The notes beneath the pieces are model-generated. The model was not told the origin of the DNA. It made no database searches and worked only from the letters and a program-made list of their open reading frames with translations. 64,000 bases of DNA from JAAGZL01 sp050290785 (GTDB taxonomy: Bacteria; Pseudomonadota; Gammaproteobacteria; Chromatiales; Chromatiaceae). The position numbers were made by a program, and so were the translations under genes. Shown here piece after piece: positions 1 to 8,647 of this stretch. The stretch spans positions 1 to 64,000 of the forward strand of contig JBNKIR010000053.1 of assembly GCA_050290785.1 (NCBI GenBank). The letters are read 5' to 3'. Position 1 is the stretch's first letter; the number at the start of each line of letters is the position of its first letter.

Positions 1-45
1 CATCACCCGAAATAGCACGTGGCTGCCAGTTAATGGGTTGAGCCA

Positions 46-288
46 ATGAGCAACGGAGAACAAACCCTACCGGGCAAGACCCTGATCAATCGAAAGACTC
101 TGTTGGCGATGATCCCGCTGTCAGATCGCGCCATCTTCAATATGGAGAAGCGCGGCGAGTTCCCGCGTCGGATCGCGCTGACTAGCCGTAACGTCGCCTG
201 GGACCTCGCGGAGGTTGAGGAATGGATCGAGTCGAGGAAACAATCTGGGGAGCAAGCTGAACGCCCCGGCATTACTGTCGTTGCTTAG
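46..288 (+). CDS. AlpA-family phage/island DNA-binding regulator
   Basis: An 80-residue protein with the AlpA winged-helix signature: a short N-terminus, then LINRKTLLAMIPLSDRAIFN, a MEKRGEFPRRI turn, and a W-x-x-AEVEEWIESR recognition helix. AlpA-type proteins act as excisionases or as activators of the neighbouring integrase gene in P4-like prophages and islands. The gene converges on the integrase and their 3' ends overlap by 17 bp. The ATG at 46 is preceded only by a weak purine stretch (GGGTTGAG), so translation may be modest. Function as excisionase or integrase regulator is inferred from the family and neighbourhood. Confidence 0.8.
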   Translation: MSNGEQTLPGKTLINRKTLLAMIPLSDRAIFNMEKRGEFPRRIALTSRNVAWDLAEVEEWIESRKQSGEQAERPGITVVA

Positions 289-1471
289 TCGTCCACTCGT
301 CGATCATGTCAGCCCAGTCTTGTAACATCGCCGTACGCTGTTCACGGTACTCGGCCTTGTTATAGATAGCCCTCACTCCCCTCTGCTCATGAGCAAGGCA
401 CTTCTCGATCCAGTCAGTGTTGTAACCTGCCTCATGCAGTAGCGTACTAGCAGTTCGGCGTAGATCATGCGGACCAAATTTTCCAAGCTGCTCACCATCT
501 TTCTGCGCAGCCTTATACGTCGACGATAGAACACGATTCAACGTTGCAGCGCTCATAGGCAAGTCAGAATCATACCGAGACGGAAGCACGTAGTCGGATC
601 CACCAGCAAAGGTTTTCAACGCGATGAAGATGTCGAGCGCCTGACGAGACAGGAACACCAGGTGCGGAGTTCTTCGTTTCATCCGTTCTTTCGGAATCGT
701 CCAAAGCGCCTCGCTGAAATTGATCTCTGACCACGTCGCATTCGACAGCTCAGATTTCCTCACCAAGGTCAGTAGCAGCAGCTTGATGGCAGCCCGGTAT
801 TGCGGTGATGTTCCTACCCGGTCCATATACCGATACATCAGGCCAATCTCTGCCGGTGTCAGCGCACGGTCGCGCGGCTCGAATCTGGCGATGGTGGTCG
901 GTCGCACCATTTCCGCCGGATTCTCCACGTTCTGTCCGCGCTCGATGGCCCAACGATAGACCTGCAATACCACTTCTCGGGCATGCACCGCCGTTGCTGG
1001 TGCTCCCCTTTCGACAATGGCATCGGTCAATGCGCGCAGATCCTCATGCGTGATTTCGGTCAGCTTTTGACTTCCGAAACGCTTTTTCAATTCGCGGGTG
1101 TATACCGATTTGCGCATGTCGCGCGTTGACTCAGCCATCTGATAGCCACGCAGCCATTTTTCGGCCCATGCGCCGAACGTCACAGCATTCTTCACACGCT
1201 TCTTGTCGCGTGCCTTTTCCCTGGCGGGTGATTTCCCGGCCGCGATCATCTTCTTTGCTTCGCTGAGTCGTTCTCGCGCTTCTGCAAGCGTAACGCCACG
1301 AACACCATACCGGCCTATCGTCAGCGTCTCCTGTCGACCGTTAATCGCGTAGTTGTATCTGAAGGAGATACCTCCTGCTGGTGTCACCGCCACATAGAGG
1401 CCATCGCGGTCGTTCACTTTGTAGAGTTTGTCCTGCGGTTTCAAATTTCGCAGCTTGGTATCTGTCAGCAT
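272..1471 (-). CDS. Tyrosine-type site-specific integrase of the guaA island
   Basis: A 399-residue integrase of the P4/CP4-57 type: an N-terminal DUF4102 arm-binding domain (LTDTKLRNLKPQDKLYKVND), a central core-binding SAM-like domain, and a C-terminal catalytic domain. Catalytic residues are visible: Arg in TLVRKSEL, HxxR in GPHDLRRT, the second His in LAHEQRG and the nucleophile Tyr in IYNKAEY. I place the start at the ATG at 1471 because GGGGAGGA lies just upstream at good spacing; a longer reading to 1513 has no such site and adds residues foreign to the family. It reads away from guaA, the usual arrangement for guaA-targeting islands. It probably catalyses integration and excision at the guaA 3' end. 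Confidence 0.92.
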   Translation of the reverse strand: MLTDTKLRNLKPQDKLYKVNDRDGLYVAVTPAGGISFRYNYAINGRQETLTIGRYGVRGVTLAEARERLSEAKKMIAAGKSPAREKARDKKRVKNAVTFGAWAEKWLRGYQMAESTRDMRKSVYTRELKKRFGSQKLTEITHEDLRALTDAIVERGAPATAVHAREVVLQVYRWAIERGQNVENPAEMVRPTTIARFEPRDRALTPAEIGLMYRYMDRVGTSPQYRAAIKLLLLTLVRKSELSNATWSEINFSEALWTIPKERMKRRTPHLVFLSRQALDIFIALKTFAGGSDYVLPSRYDSDLPMSAATLNRVLSSTYKAAQKDGEQLGKFGPHDLRRTASTLLHEAGYNTDWIEKCLAHEQRGVRAIYNKAEYREQRTAMLQDWADMIDEWTTKQRQ

Positions 1472-1495
1472 CACAAGTCCTCCCCTAGGGGAAAA

Positions 1496-1636
1496 AATAC
1501 CATGATCTTTCATGGCGGGTTTTTCTTATGTTTCTCGTTATATATCAGTGATTTGTCGATTTTTAATACCATGAATGTGCTGAACAACATGGCATGGTAT
1601 TTTGTCGAACCCCTGATCTTGAGGGCGACAATACCA
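1496..1636. repeat. AATACCATG repeats upstream of the integrase (candidate arm-type or regulator sites)
   Basis: AATACCATG occurs at 1496-1504 and 1565-1573 and, inverted, at 1593-1601 (CATGGTATT); a shorter AATACCA lies at 1630-1636. The 1565/1593 pair forms a 9-bp inverted repeat around a 19-nt centre. The sites lie in the leader of the integrase gene, where integrase arm sites or AlpA operators are expected. The 307-bp gap between integrase and guaA contains no gene. Confidence 0.5.
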
Positions 1637-1669
1637 CGATTTATACCATTGAAAAAGTTTGCTTGGCGG

Positions 1670-1772
1670 TGCCTGCCAGTGCCAGCAGGTGCCAGACAGA
1701 GATGTGAATAATTTAGTTAATACAATGAGTTATGTGTTGTTTGATGCCTGCAGGTGCCTGTCAGTGCCAGAC
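1670..1772. repeat. Two related 28-bp TGCC-rich direct repeats beside the guaA junction
   Basis: Two 28-bp stretches, 1670-1697 and 1745-1772, both begin TGCCTGC and end GTGCCAGAC, and are built of TGCC(A/T)G and AGGTGCC units. The second ends only six bases before the guaA stop codon. Position beside an integrase and its target suggests a recombinase-binding array; this is inference. Confidence 0.5.
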
Positions 1773-1796
1773 GTGGAATCATTCCCACTCGATAGT
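1773..1796. other. Predicted attachment-site core at the 3' end of guaA
   Basis: The last codons of guaA (Ile-Glu-Trp-Glu-stop, read on the minus strand) form the junction between chromosome and island. In guaA-targeting islands this conserved 3' end is kept intact by the integrating element and repeated at its far end. The far copy would lie beyond the left edge of the window, so the core length cannot be measured here. Confidence 0.5.
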
Positions 1797-3365
1797 AGCC
1801 GGCGGCTTGCCGGAGATATCGTAGGCGACGCGTGAGATACCCTTCACCTCGTTGATTATGCGGCGGGACACCAACTCCAGAAATTCAAACGGTAGATGGG
1901 CGAAACGAGCGGTCATAAAGTCTATGGTCTCTACCGCCCGCAGGCTGACCACATACTCATAACGCCTGGCGTCCCCCACCACGCCCACGGACTTCACCGG
2001 CAGGAATACGGCGAAGGCCTGACTCACCTTGTCGTAGAGATCATGGTTCAGCAGTTCGGAGATAAAGATATCGTCCGCCACACGCAATATGTCCGCATAC
2101 TCCTTCTTTACCTCACCCAGGATGCGCACACCCAGCCCCGGACCGGGGAACGGATGGCGATATACCATCTCATAGGGCAGACCCAGCTCCACGCCGATCC
2201 TTCGCACCTCGTCCTTGAACAACTCACGCAACGGCTCCACCAGCTTCAGCCTCATGTAGTCCGGCAGTCCGCCCACATTGTGATGGGATTTGATCACATG
2301 GGCCTTGCCCGATTTTGCCCCGGCCGATTCGATCACGTCCGGATAGATGGTGCCCTGGGCCAGGAACTCCACATCCTTGAGTTTATTGGCCTCTTCCTCA
2401 AAGATGTCGATAAACAGGTTGCCGATGATCTTGCGCTTCTGTTCCGGATCGGCCTCGCCCTTGAGCGCATCCAGGAAGCGCTGCTCAGCATCCACCCGGA
2501 TCACCTTCACCCCCATGTGCTGGGCAAAGGTGGCCATCACCTGGTCACCCTCGTGCAGGCGTAGCAGGCCGTTATCCACAAAGATGCAGGTGAGTTGATC
2601 GCCGATGGCGCGATGCAGGATGGCCGCAACCACGGAAGAGTCCACACCACCTGAGAGTCCGAGCACCACCTGCTTGTCACCCACGCGTTCCCGTACGCTC
2701 TTGATGCTCTCTTCGATGATGCTTGCGGAATTCCACAGGGCCTCGCAACCGCAGATATCGAACAGGAAACGCTCAATGATGCGCTGCCCCTGGCGGGTGT
2801 GGGTCACCTCAGGGTGAAACTGCAGTCCATAGTAGCGACGCTCTTCATCGGCCATACCGGCCAGCGGCGCGTTATCGGTCTCACAGATGACATGGAAACC
2901 TGCCGGTGCCTCCACTACCCGGTCACCATGGCTCATCCACACGTCTAGCAGACCATAGCCGTCCTCTGTGGCATGATCTTCGATATCTTTTAACAGCTTG
3001 GAGTGATGCCGCGCCCGCACCTGGGCGTAGCCATATTCGTGTTTGTCGGAAGACTCCACCTTGCCGCCCAGTTGTGCGGCCATGGTCTGCATGCCGTAGC
3101 AGATACCCAGCAGAGGAACTCCGAGATCAAATACGATCTGCGGCGCCCTGGGGGTATGGTCTGCGGTCACGGTCTCAGGACCGCCGGATAGGATTATGCC
3201 TGCGGGCGTATGTTCGGCGATGGCCTCTTCACAGTGATCATAGGGCCAGATCTCACAGTAGACACCGGCCTCACGCACCCGGCGCGCAATCAGCTGGGTA
3301 TATTGGGAGCCGAAATCCAGGATCAGGATGCGATGGGCGTGGATATCTTTTTGCTGTGTGGTCAT
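1779..3365 (-). CDS. guaA: GMP synthase (glutamine-hydrolysing)
   Basis: Converts XMP to GMP using ATP and glutamine, the last step of guanine nucleotide synthesis. The 528-residue chain has the N-terminal class I glutamine amidotransferase domain (nucleophile Cys89 in LLGICYGMQ; His184 and Glu186 in FHPEVTH), the ATP pyrophosphatase domain with the PP-loop SGGVDSS at 238-244, and the C-terminal dimerisation domain ending in IEWE. Length is typical (E. coli 525). It follows guaB after 200 bp, the standard guaBA order. That gap contains degenerate repeats rather than a clear promoter, so co-transcription with guaB is likely. The 3' end carries the island insertion but is not disrupted. Confidence 0.98.
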   Translation of the reverse strand: MTTQQKDIHAHRILILDFGSQYTQLIARRVREAGVYCEIWPYDHCEEAIAEHTPAGIILSGGPETVTADHTPRAPQIVFDLGVPLLGICYGMQTMAAQLGGKVESSDKHEYGYAQVRARHHSKLLKDIEDHATEDGYGLLDVWMSHGDRVVEAPAGFHVICETDNAPLAGMADEERRYYGLQFHPEVTHTRQGQRIIERFLFDICGCEALWNSASIIEESIKSVRERVGDKQVVLGLSGGVDSSVVAAILHRAIGDQLTCIFVDNGLLRLHEGDQVMATFAQHMGVKVIRVDAEQRFLDALKGEADPEQKRKIIGNLFIDIFEEEANKLKDVEFLAQGTIYPDVIESAGAKSGKAHVIKSHHNVGGLPDYMRLKLVEPLRELFKDEVRRIGVELGLPYEMVYRHPFPGPGLGVRILGEVKKEYADILRVADDIFISELLNHDLYDKVSQAFAVFLPVKSVGVVGDARRYEYVVSLRAVETIDFMTARFAHLPFEFLELVSRRIINEVKGISRVAYDISGKPPATIEWE

Positions 3366-3405
3366 AGAAAATGCTTTTCAGTTACTGGCCTAAATCATAA
3401 TTATT

Positions 3406-3506
3406 AAGCCGCAAATTAACGCGAATCACCGCTAGGTGACGCAAATATTCTCAGGAAATGATTTTACACCTTTCTCATCCCGCACCGGCCTGCGCCAGAA
3501 TGACGG
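3406..3506. repeat. Degenerate dispersed repeats in the guaB-guaA gap
   Basis: 3406-3430 (AAGCCGCAAATTAACGCGAA and following) belongs to the same family as 8025-8056, 8583-8618 and 56190-56236. It runs into a small palindrome, TCACC-GCTA-GGTGA, at 3426-3439. 3474-3506 is a decayed copy of the TGGATCC...GGGATGAC palindrome seen at 8163, 8530, 18821 and 56239. Confidence 0.55.
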
Positions 3507-3565
3507 TTAAATCAAAGAATCCCTAATAACATTTACGCCTTTTTTCTTCCATTTGCGACACAAAA

Positions 3566-5047
3566 CTAGTTACGACGGTAGTTCGGCGCTTCCTTGGTGA
3601 TGGTGACATCATGCACATGGGACTCGGCCATGCCGGCACCTGTCACTCGTACAAATTCCGGCTTGGTGCGCATCTCAGCTATGTTGGAGCATCCGGTATA
3701 GCCCATACTGGAGCGGATACCGCCCAAGAGCTGATAGATGATATTGGTTATGCTTCCCTTGTAGGGCACACGACCCTCGATCCCTTCCGGCACCAGCTTC
3801 TCGGCGTCAGAGGTATTCTCCTGGAAGTAGCGGTCACTGGAGCCATCCTTGCCGCCCATGGCCCCGATGGAACCCATACCACGGTACGATTTATAGGAAC
3901 GTCCCTGATACAACTCGATCTCGCCTGGAGATTCATCGGTACCGGCGAACAGACCGCCTATCATAACCGAGTGGGCGCCGGCCGCGATGATCTTGGCCAC
4001 GTCACCAGAGTAGCGCAGGCCGCCATCCGCGATCAGCGGTATGCCGTCTTTCTTCAATTCATTGGCCACATTCATCACCGCGCTCACCTGGGGCACGCCG
4101 ACACCGGCCACTATCCTGGTGGTACAGATCGATCCGGGACCTATGCCTACCTTGACCGCATCGGCCCCCGCCTCTACCAGGGCCCTGGCGGCCGCTGCGG
4201 TGGCGATATTTCCGCCGATCACCTGGACATCCGGATAGCTCTTCTTGACCCAGGCCACGCGGTCCAGCACCCCCTGAGAGTGTCCGTGGGCGGTATCCAC
4301 CACGATCACATCCACCCCGGCCTGCACCAGCGCCTCAACCCGCTCTTCCGTACCCTTACCGGTACCGACCGCAGCACCCACCCGCAATCTCTCCTGGTCA
4401 TCACGACAGGCGTTGGGATTGGTCTTGGCCTTCTGGATATCCTTGACCGTTATCAGTCCGGTCAGCTCAAACTTCTTATTGACCACCAGCACCTTTTCGA
4501 TGCGGTTCTTGTGCAACAGGGCGATGACCTCTTCGCGGCTCGCGCCCTCTTCCACCGTCACCAGCCTATCCTTCGGGGTCATGATGGAGGAGACCGGATC
4601 GCTCATGCGGGTCTCGAAACGCAGGTCACGGCTGGTGACTATACCCACCAGCTCCTTGCCCGTGGTGACCGGCACCCCTGAGATATTATGGGCATCGGTC
4701 AGATTCATTACCTCCAGGATACTGGTATCCGGGGTAACAGATATCGGCTCGCGTATGACGCCGCTTTCATATTTCTTTACGCTTAGGACATTCTGGGCCT
4801 GACGCTCAGGTGTCATATTCTTGTGTATTATGCCGATACCCCCTTCCAGGGCCATGGCGATGGCCAGCTTGGCCTCTGTCACGGTATCCATGGCGGCGGA
4901 GACCAATGGTACGCTCAATTGTATATCCCGGGTAAGATTGGTCCTGAGGTCGACATCTCCAGGCAGTACCGTGGAGTGTGCGGGGAGGAGGAGTACATCG
5001 TCGAAGGTCAGGGCTTCCTGGGTCAGGCGCATAGTCTCGTTTTCCAT
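3566..5047 (-). CDS. guaB: Inosine-5'-monophosphate dehydrogenase
   Basis: Oxidises IMP to XMP with NAD+, the first committed step to GMP. The 493-residue protein has an N-terminal strand (EALTFDDVLLLPAHSTVLP), a tandem CBS (Bateman) regulatory module at about 95-205, and the catalytic barrel with the active-site loop GPGSICTTR carrying Cys308. The flap region SYRGMGSIGAM is present. The first ATG (5047) lacks a good ribosome-binding site; the ATG at 5032 (MRLTQEAL) matches the family N-terminus better and may be the real start. It leads the guaBA operon and is transcribed divergently from xseA. Confidence 0.97.
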   Translation of the reverse strand: MENETMRLTQEALTFDDVLLLPAHSTVLPGDVDLRTNLTRDIQLSVPLVSAAMDTVTEAKLAIAMALEGGIGIIHKNMTPERQAQNVLSVKKYESGVIREPISVTPDTSILEVMNLTDAHNISGVPVTTGKELVGIVTSRDLRFETRMSDPVSSIMTPKDRLVTVEEGASREEVIALLHKNRIEKVLVVNKKFELTGLITVKDIQKAKTNPNACRDDQERLRVGAAVGTGKGTEERVEALVQAGVDVIVVDTAHGHSQGVLDRVAWVKKSYPDVQVIGGNIATAAAARALVEAGADAVKVGIGPGSICTTRIVAGVGVPQVSAVMNVANELKKDGIPLIADGGLRYSGDVAKIIAAGAHSVMIGGLFAGTDESPGEIELYQGRSYKSYRGMGSIGAMGGKDGSSDRYFQENTSDAEKLVPEGIEGRVPYKGSITNIIYQLLGGIRSSMGYTGCSNIAEMRTKPEFVRVTGAGMAESHVHDVTITKEAPNYRRN

Positions 5048-5070
5048 ACTGGCTAAAAATTAAGCTCGCT

Positions 5071-5099
5071 ATTATAGGATTTGCGGCCACTCGGGTAAA
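5071..5099 (-). promoter_or_regulatory. Predicted sigma-70 promoter of guaBA
   Basis: On the minus strand, TTTACC (5099-5094) and a perfect TATAAT (5076-5071) are separated by 17 bp, followed by a GC-containing discriminator (AGCGAGC). It lies 24 bp before the first guaB start codon in the 94-bp divergent guaB/xseA gap. Confidence 0.5.
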
Positions 5100-5141
5100 C
5101 TGAAACAATGGTCCAGAGGAGCAATTCAATACAGAAACCAC

Positions 5142-6503
5142 ATGCCAACAGGTTCAACCAATAGTACGCCACCGCGCGACATCTACAGCGTCTCTCGCCT
5201 GAACAGCGAGGTTCGGGCGGTCCTGGACGCCAGTTTCCCTCTGCTCTGGGTGGAGGGAGAGATCTCGAATCTGGCCAGACCATCGTCCGGACACATCTAC
5301 TTCTCTCTGAAGGACCCCTACTCCCACGTACGCTGCGCCATGTTCCGCATGAAGCGGCAACTCCTCAGGTTTGAGCCGGAGAACGGCATGCAGGTGCTGG
5401 TACGGGCACGTCCCAATCTATACGAGACCAGGGGTGATTTTCAGCTCAATATCGAACACATGGAGCCTGGTGGCGAGGGTCTGCTGCGACAGGCCTTTGA
5501 GGAGTTGAAGCAGAGGCTGGATAAAGAGGGTTTGTTCGATACCCACTACAAGCAGCCACTGCCCGGATTTCCTCAGCAGATAGGTGTAATCACCTCACCT
5601 TCCGGCGCTGCCATCCGGGATGTGATCAGCGTACTTAGGCGCCGCTATCCGACCGTACCGGTACTGATCTACCCGGTTCAGGTGCAGGGCGAAGGTGCGG
5701 TCAAAGACATAACCCAGGCGCTGCAATTGGCGAACCTGAGAGACGAATGCGATCTGCTGATCCTGACCCGTGGCGGCGGCTCGCTGGAGGACCTGATGGC
5801 CTTCAACGATGAGCAAGTGGCCCGCGCCATCTTCGCCAGCAAGATACCGGTGATATCCGCCGTAGGCCATGAGATAGATTTCACCATCTCAGACTTTGTG
5901 GCCGACCATCGGGCCCCCACACCATCGGCCGCCGCAGAACTCGCCACCCCTGACCAGGGAGAGCTGGCCGAGAGATTTGCCGATCTGCAACGCCATCTCA
6001 GCTCGCGTATGGACCGCCAACTGCATACCATGGAGATAAAGGCCGAGAATATGCAGCGGCGTCTCGCCCTGCTCCACCCCGGGGTTAGGCTGGGACAGAG
6101 ACAGCAGCGCCTGGATGAACTGGAACTGAGGATAGGCCGCTCCATAAACGCCATGCTCCAACACTCCAGACGCGGGATGACCGGTCTGCAAACGCGTCTT
6201 CTGGCACGAATACCCACGCATCAGATCGGCATGCTGCAACAAAAGACCGCACAACTACACAGCCGCATGCAATCATGCACCACCAACCGGCATAGACTCC
6301 TGCAACAGAGATTGGCCGCGGCCATAGGCAAACTGAATACCCTAAACCCACTATCTACCTTGGAACGCGGCTACTCCATCACCACCAAGATCGCCACAGG
6401 CGAGATCCTGCATAGTTCCGACGACATATCCACTGGTGACCGCATCGAGACCAGACTGGCTAATGGCAAGATACAGTGCCTGGTTGAATCCAAAGAAGAG
6501 TAA
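5142..6503 (+). CDS. xseA: Exodeoxyribonuclease VII large subunit
   Basis: Catalytic subunit of the single-strand-specific exonuclease VII. The 453-residue chain has an N-terminal OB-fold (VEGEISNLARPSSGHIYFSL), the catalytic core with IGVITSPSGAAIRDV, the GGGSLEDL segment and SAVGHEIDFTISDFVADHRA, and a long C-terminal helical region for XseB binding. Length is typical (E. coli 456). The start has only a distant GGAG, so initiation may be weak, but the N-terminus aligns with the family. The divergent position next to guaB is conserved in gammaproteobacteria. The partner gene xseB is not in this window. Confidence 0.96.
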   Translation: MPTGSTNSTPPRDIYSVSRLNSEVRAVLDASFPLLWVEGEISNLARPSSGHIYFSLKDPYSHVRCAMFRMKRQLLRFEPENGMQVLVRARPNLYETRGDFQLNIEHMEPGGEGLLRQAFEELKQRLDKEGLFDTHYKQPLPGFPQQIGVITSPSGAAIRDVISVLRRRYPTVPVLIYPVQVQGEGAVKDITQALQLANLRDECDLLILTRGGGSLEDLMAFNDEQVARAIFASKIPVISAVGHEIDFTISDFVADHRAPTPSAAAELATPDQGELAERFADLQRHLSSRMDRQLHTMEIKAENMQRRLALLHPGVRLGQRQQRLDELELRIGRSINAMLQHSRRGMTGLQTRLLARIPTHQIGMLQQKTAQLHSRMQSCTTNRHRLLQQRLAAAIGKLNTLNPLSTLERGYSITTKIATGEILHSSDDISTGDRIETRLANGKIQCLVESKEE

Positions 6504-6569
6504 CCAAGACGACTAGACAAAAAGCATCTATATTTCTTAATAATCAATAACAAATCTGGAGAATGGACC

Positions 6570-7997
6570 ATGCCCACTTCCACCATCCCATCCGGTCTTG
6601 AATTCCGTCAAAGCGTAGACCACATGGTAGACCGCGCCCTGGGGGTAATGGATCTGGACCCATCCATTGTCAATGCCATCAAGGCCTGCACCTCGGTACT
6701 GCAGGTCACATTTCCGGTGATGATCAAAGACAAAATAGAGATGTTCACCGGCTGGCGTGCGGTACATAGCATCCACCGACTCCCGTCCAAGGGCGGCATA
6801 CGTTACGCCACTACGGTTGATCAATTCGAGGTGGAGGCCCTGGCCGCGCTTATGACCTACAAGTGCGCCATAGTGAATGTACCCTTCGGCGGGTCCAAAG
6901 GCGGTCTCTATATAGACCCATCCAAATATACCAGGGATGAACTAAAACTCATCACCCGCCGCTTCACCCGTGAGTTGGCGAAAAAGGGGTTTCTCAGCCC
7001 CGCCACCAACGTGCCTGCACCTGATGTCGGCACCGGACAGAGGGAGATGGCCTGGATAGCTGACACCTATAAACATCTCTACCCGCAAGACATCAACCAT
7101 ATCGCCTGCGTGACAGGAAAGCCGGTGGAACACGGCGGTATCCGCGGACGCATAGAGGCCACAGGTCGTGGTGTTCAGTACGGCCTGCAGGAGTTCTTCC
7201 GTCACCCGGAAGAGGTAAAGGCCGCAGGCATGGACGGTTCGCTTGAAGGCAAGAACATCATTGTCCAGGGACTGGGTAACGTCGGCTACCATGCGGCGAA
7301 ATTCCTCTCGGAAGAAGATGGAGCCAAGATAATCGCGGTAATAGAGCGTGATGGCGCCATCATCAATAAAGATGGAATTCATATCGAAGAACTGCGCTTC
7401 CACCTCAATGACCATATGGGGGTTGAAGGATTTGTCGGTGGTGAGTATGTGGAAGATGGCGCCAGCATATTGGAGATGGAGTGCGACATCCTGATCCCGG
7501 CCGCCTTGGAGAGTGTTATACACGAAAATAACGCACCAAATATCCAGGCGAAACTGATTGCCGAGGCCGCCAACGGCCCCATCACATTTGAAGCCGACCG
7601 CATTCTGCGCGCCAGGGGCATTAAGGTATTGCCCGATGCCTTTATGAACGCCGGGGGCGTGGTCGTATCCTATTTCGAATGGATCAGAAACCTATCCCAC
7701 ATCCGATTCGGTCGTATGGAACGCAGACTGGATGAGGCCCGCGGCAACTGCATAGTCCGTGCCCTGAGTGAGATGACCGGCAAAGAGGTGCCTGACTATA
7801 TCAAGAAAAGTCTGGGACGTGGCGCCGACGAGTTCGACCTGGTCAGGTCCGGACTGGATGACAGTATGAGCCAGGCCATGCAAGATATAATCGACACCTT
7901 CCACCGCAATGACAAGATAGAGGACTACCGCACTGCGGCCTACGTCATCGCCCTGTCCAAGATATCACGCTCTTATCTGGATATTGGGATATTTTAG
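6570..7997 (+). CDS. Glu/Leu/Phe/Val-family dehydrogenase, probable glutamate dehydrogenase
   Basis: Predicted to interconvert glutamate and 2-oxoglutarate plus ammonia. In 475 residues it has the dimerisation and substrate domain with KGGIRY and the catalytic-lysine segment MTYKCAIVNVPFGGSKGG, the PAPDVGT motif, and a Rossmann NAD(P) domain with VQGLGNVGYHAA. It is longer than E. coli GdhA (447). The segment LYPQDINHIACVTGKPVEHGG fits the catabolic NAD-type subgroup, but cofactor choice cannot be fixed by eye. The ATG follows GGAG at 7-8 nt spacing. The gene interrupts the conserved xseA-der order and is followed by a repeat cluster, so it may have been inserted there. Confidence 0.9.
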   Translation: MPTSTIPSGLEFRQSVDHMVDRALGVMDLDPSIVNAIKACTSVLQVTFPVMIKDKIEMFTGWRAVHSIHRLPSKGGIRYATTVDQFEVEALAALMTYKCAIVNVPFGGSKGGLYIDPSKYTRDELKLITRRFTRELAKKGFLSPATNVPAPDVGTGQREMAWIADTYKHLYPQDINHIACVTGKPVEHGGIRGRIEATGRGVQYGLQEFFRHPEEVKAAGMDGSLEGKNIIVQGLGNVGYHAAKFLSEEDGAKIIAVIERDGAIINKDGIHIEELRFHLNDHMGVEGFVGGEYVEDGASILEMECDILIPAALESVIHENNAPNIQAKLIAEAANGPITFEADRILRARGIKVLPDAFMNAGGVVVSYFEWIRNLSHIRFGRMERRLDEARGNCIVRALSEMTGKEVPDYIKKSLGRGADEFDLVRSGLDDSMSQAMQDIIDTFHRNDKIEDYRTAAYVIALSKISRSYLDIGIF

Positions 7998-8647
7998 GGG
8001 GCAGTGCAGAATGGATACGGTATTAAAAGCAAGCCGCAAAAAACGCAAATGGACGCAGCTACAGGTCAGGCCAAAAATATAATTTTCATCTGATACGCGT
8101 TCCCACGCCGAGGCGTGGGGGCGAGACAAATCTGGTGCAATACGCTTCGGTAATACTACTGACTGGATCCCCGCCTACGCGGGGATGACGATGGATATTG
8201 AATTTTTTTCCTGGTTCCCACGGTCTCCGTGGGAACCCATAAAACATTGGTATTTGAGGGCGTACCCTTGAGAAGTTGTGGCATCAGTATGATTCGCCTT
8301 GGTAACAATTTTATTTCATTTACCGAGGTAACAATCATGATTATTAAGATCACATTCCATACTATGAGACTTTCTGATGGCGGAAAAAAAGAAATTTACG
8401 CCCGCATTCTCTATAAGTACGCTAGAACACTAGTTGGGCAAAGTGTATCACTGCGGCTACTGAGTAAAAAACTGCTACAAAACTGCAGGCCATAGAGCAC
8501 AACAACAAGCAGACACTGCGCCAAACAATCTGGATCCCGCGATCAAGTCGCGGGATGACAGCATTTGATAATTTGCATTCCCTTGCGGTTATTCGCGTCT
8601 ATTTGCGGCCTGCTTTTTCTTGGCCCTCTGCCCTAGTCGCTACACCA
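7998..8647. repeat. Gene-free 650 bp cluster of palindromic and inverted repeats between gdh and der
   Basis: At least five elements are visible. (1) 8025-8056, AAAAGCAAGCCGCAAA..., is inverted relative to its relative at 8583-8618. (2) 8102-8119 is a perfect palindrome, CCCACGCC-GA-GGCGTGGG. (3) 8163-8189 has the form TGGATCCCCGC...GCGGGGATGAC. (4) 8213-8237 has perfect 11-bp arms (GGTTCCCACGG/CCGTGGGAACC). (5) 8534-8556 has 9-bp arms (ATCCCGCGA/TCGCGGGAT). An 88-codon open frame inside (8229-8495) has no recognisable features and spans the repeats, so I do not call it a gene. Both convergent neighbours end here, so some hairpins may also act in RNA termination or stability. Confidence 0.75.

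Larger units (their letters stand above)
1..1778. mobile_element. End of a genomic island integrated at the 3' end of guaA (partial)
   Basis: The first 1.8 kb holds an AlpA-like regulator, a tyrosine integrase and an intergenic stretch full of short repeats, and stops exactly where guaA ends. The 3' end of guaA is an established integration site for integrase-carrying islands in proteobacteria, with the integrase lying next to guaA as here. The island continues past the left edge of the window, so its cargo and the second attachment site are not visible. The boundary at about 1775 is inferred from the position of the guaA stop codon. Confidence 0.75.

Noticed and set aside
3611..4681. 356-codon plus-strand open frame antisense to guaB
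   Set aside because: Shadow of guaB; His/Gly-rich translation without family features.
8229..8495. 88-codon open frame between gdh and der
   Set aside because: It overlaps palindromic repeats, has no recognisable motif and no convincing ribosome-binding site; more likely a chance frame.
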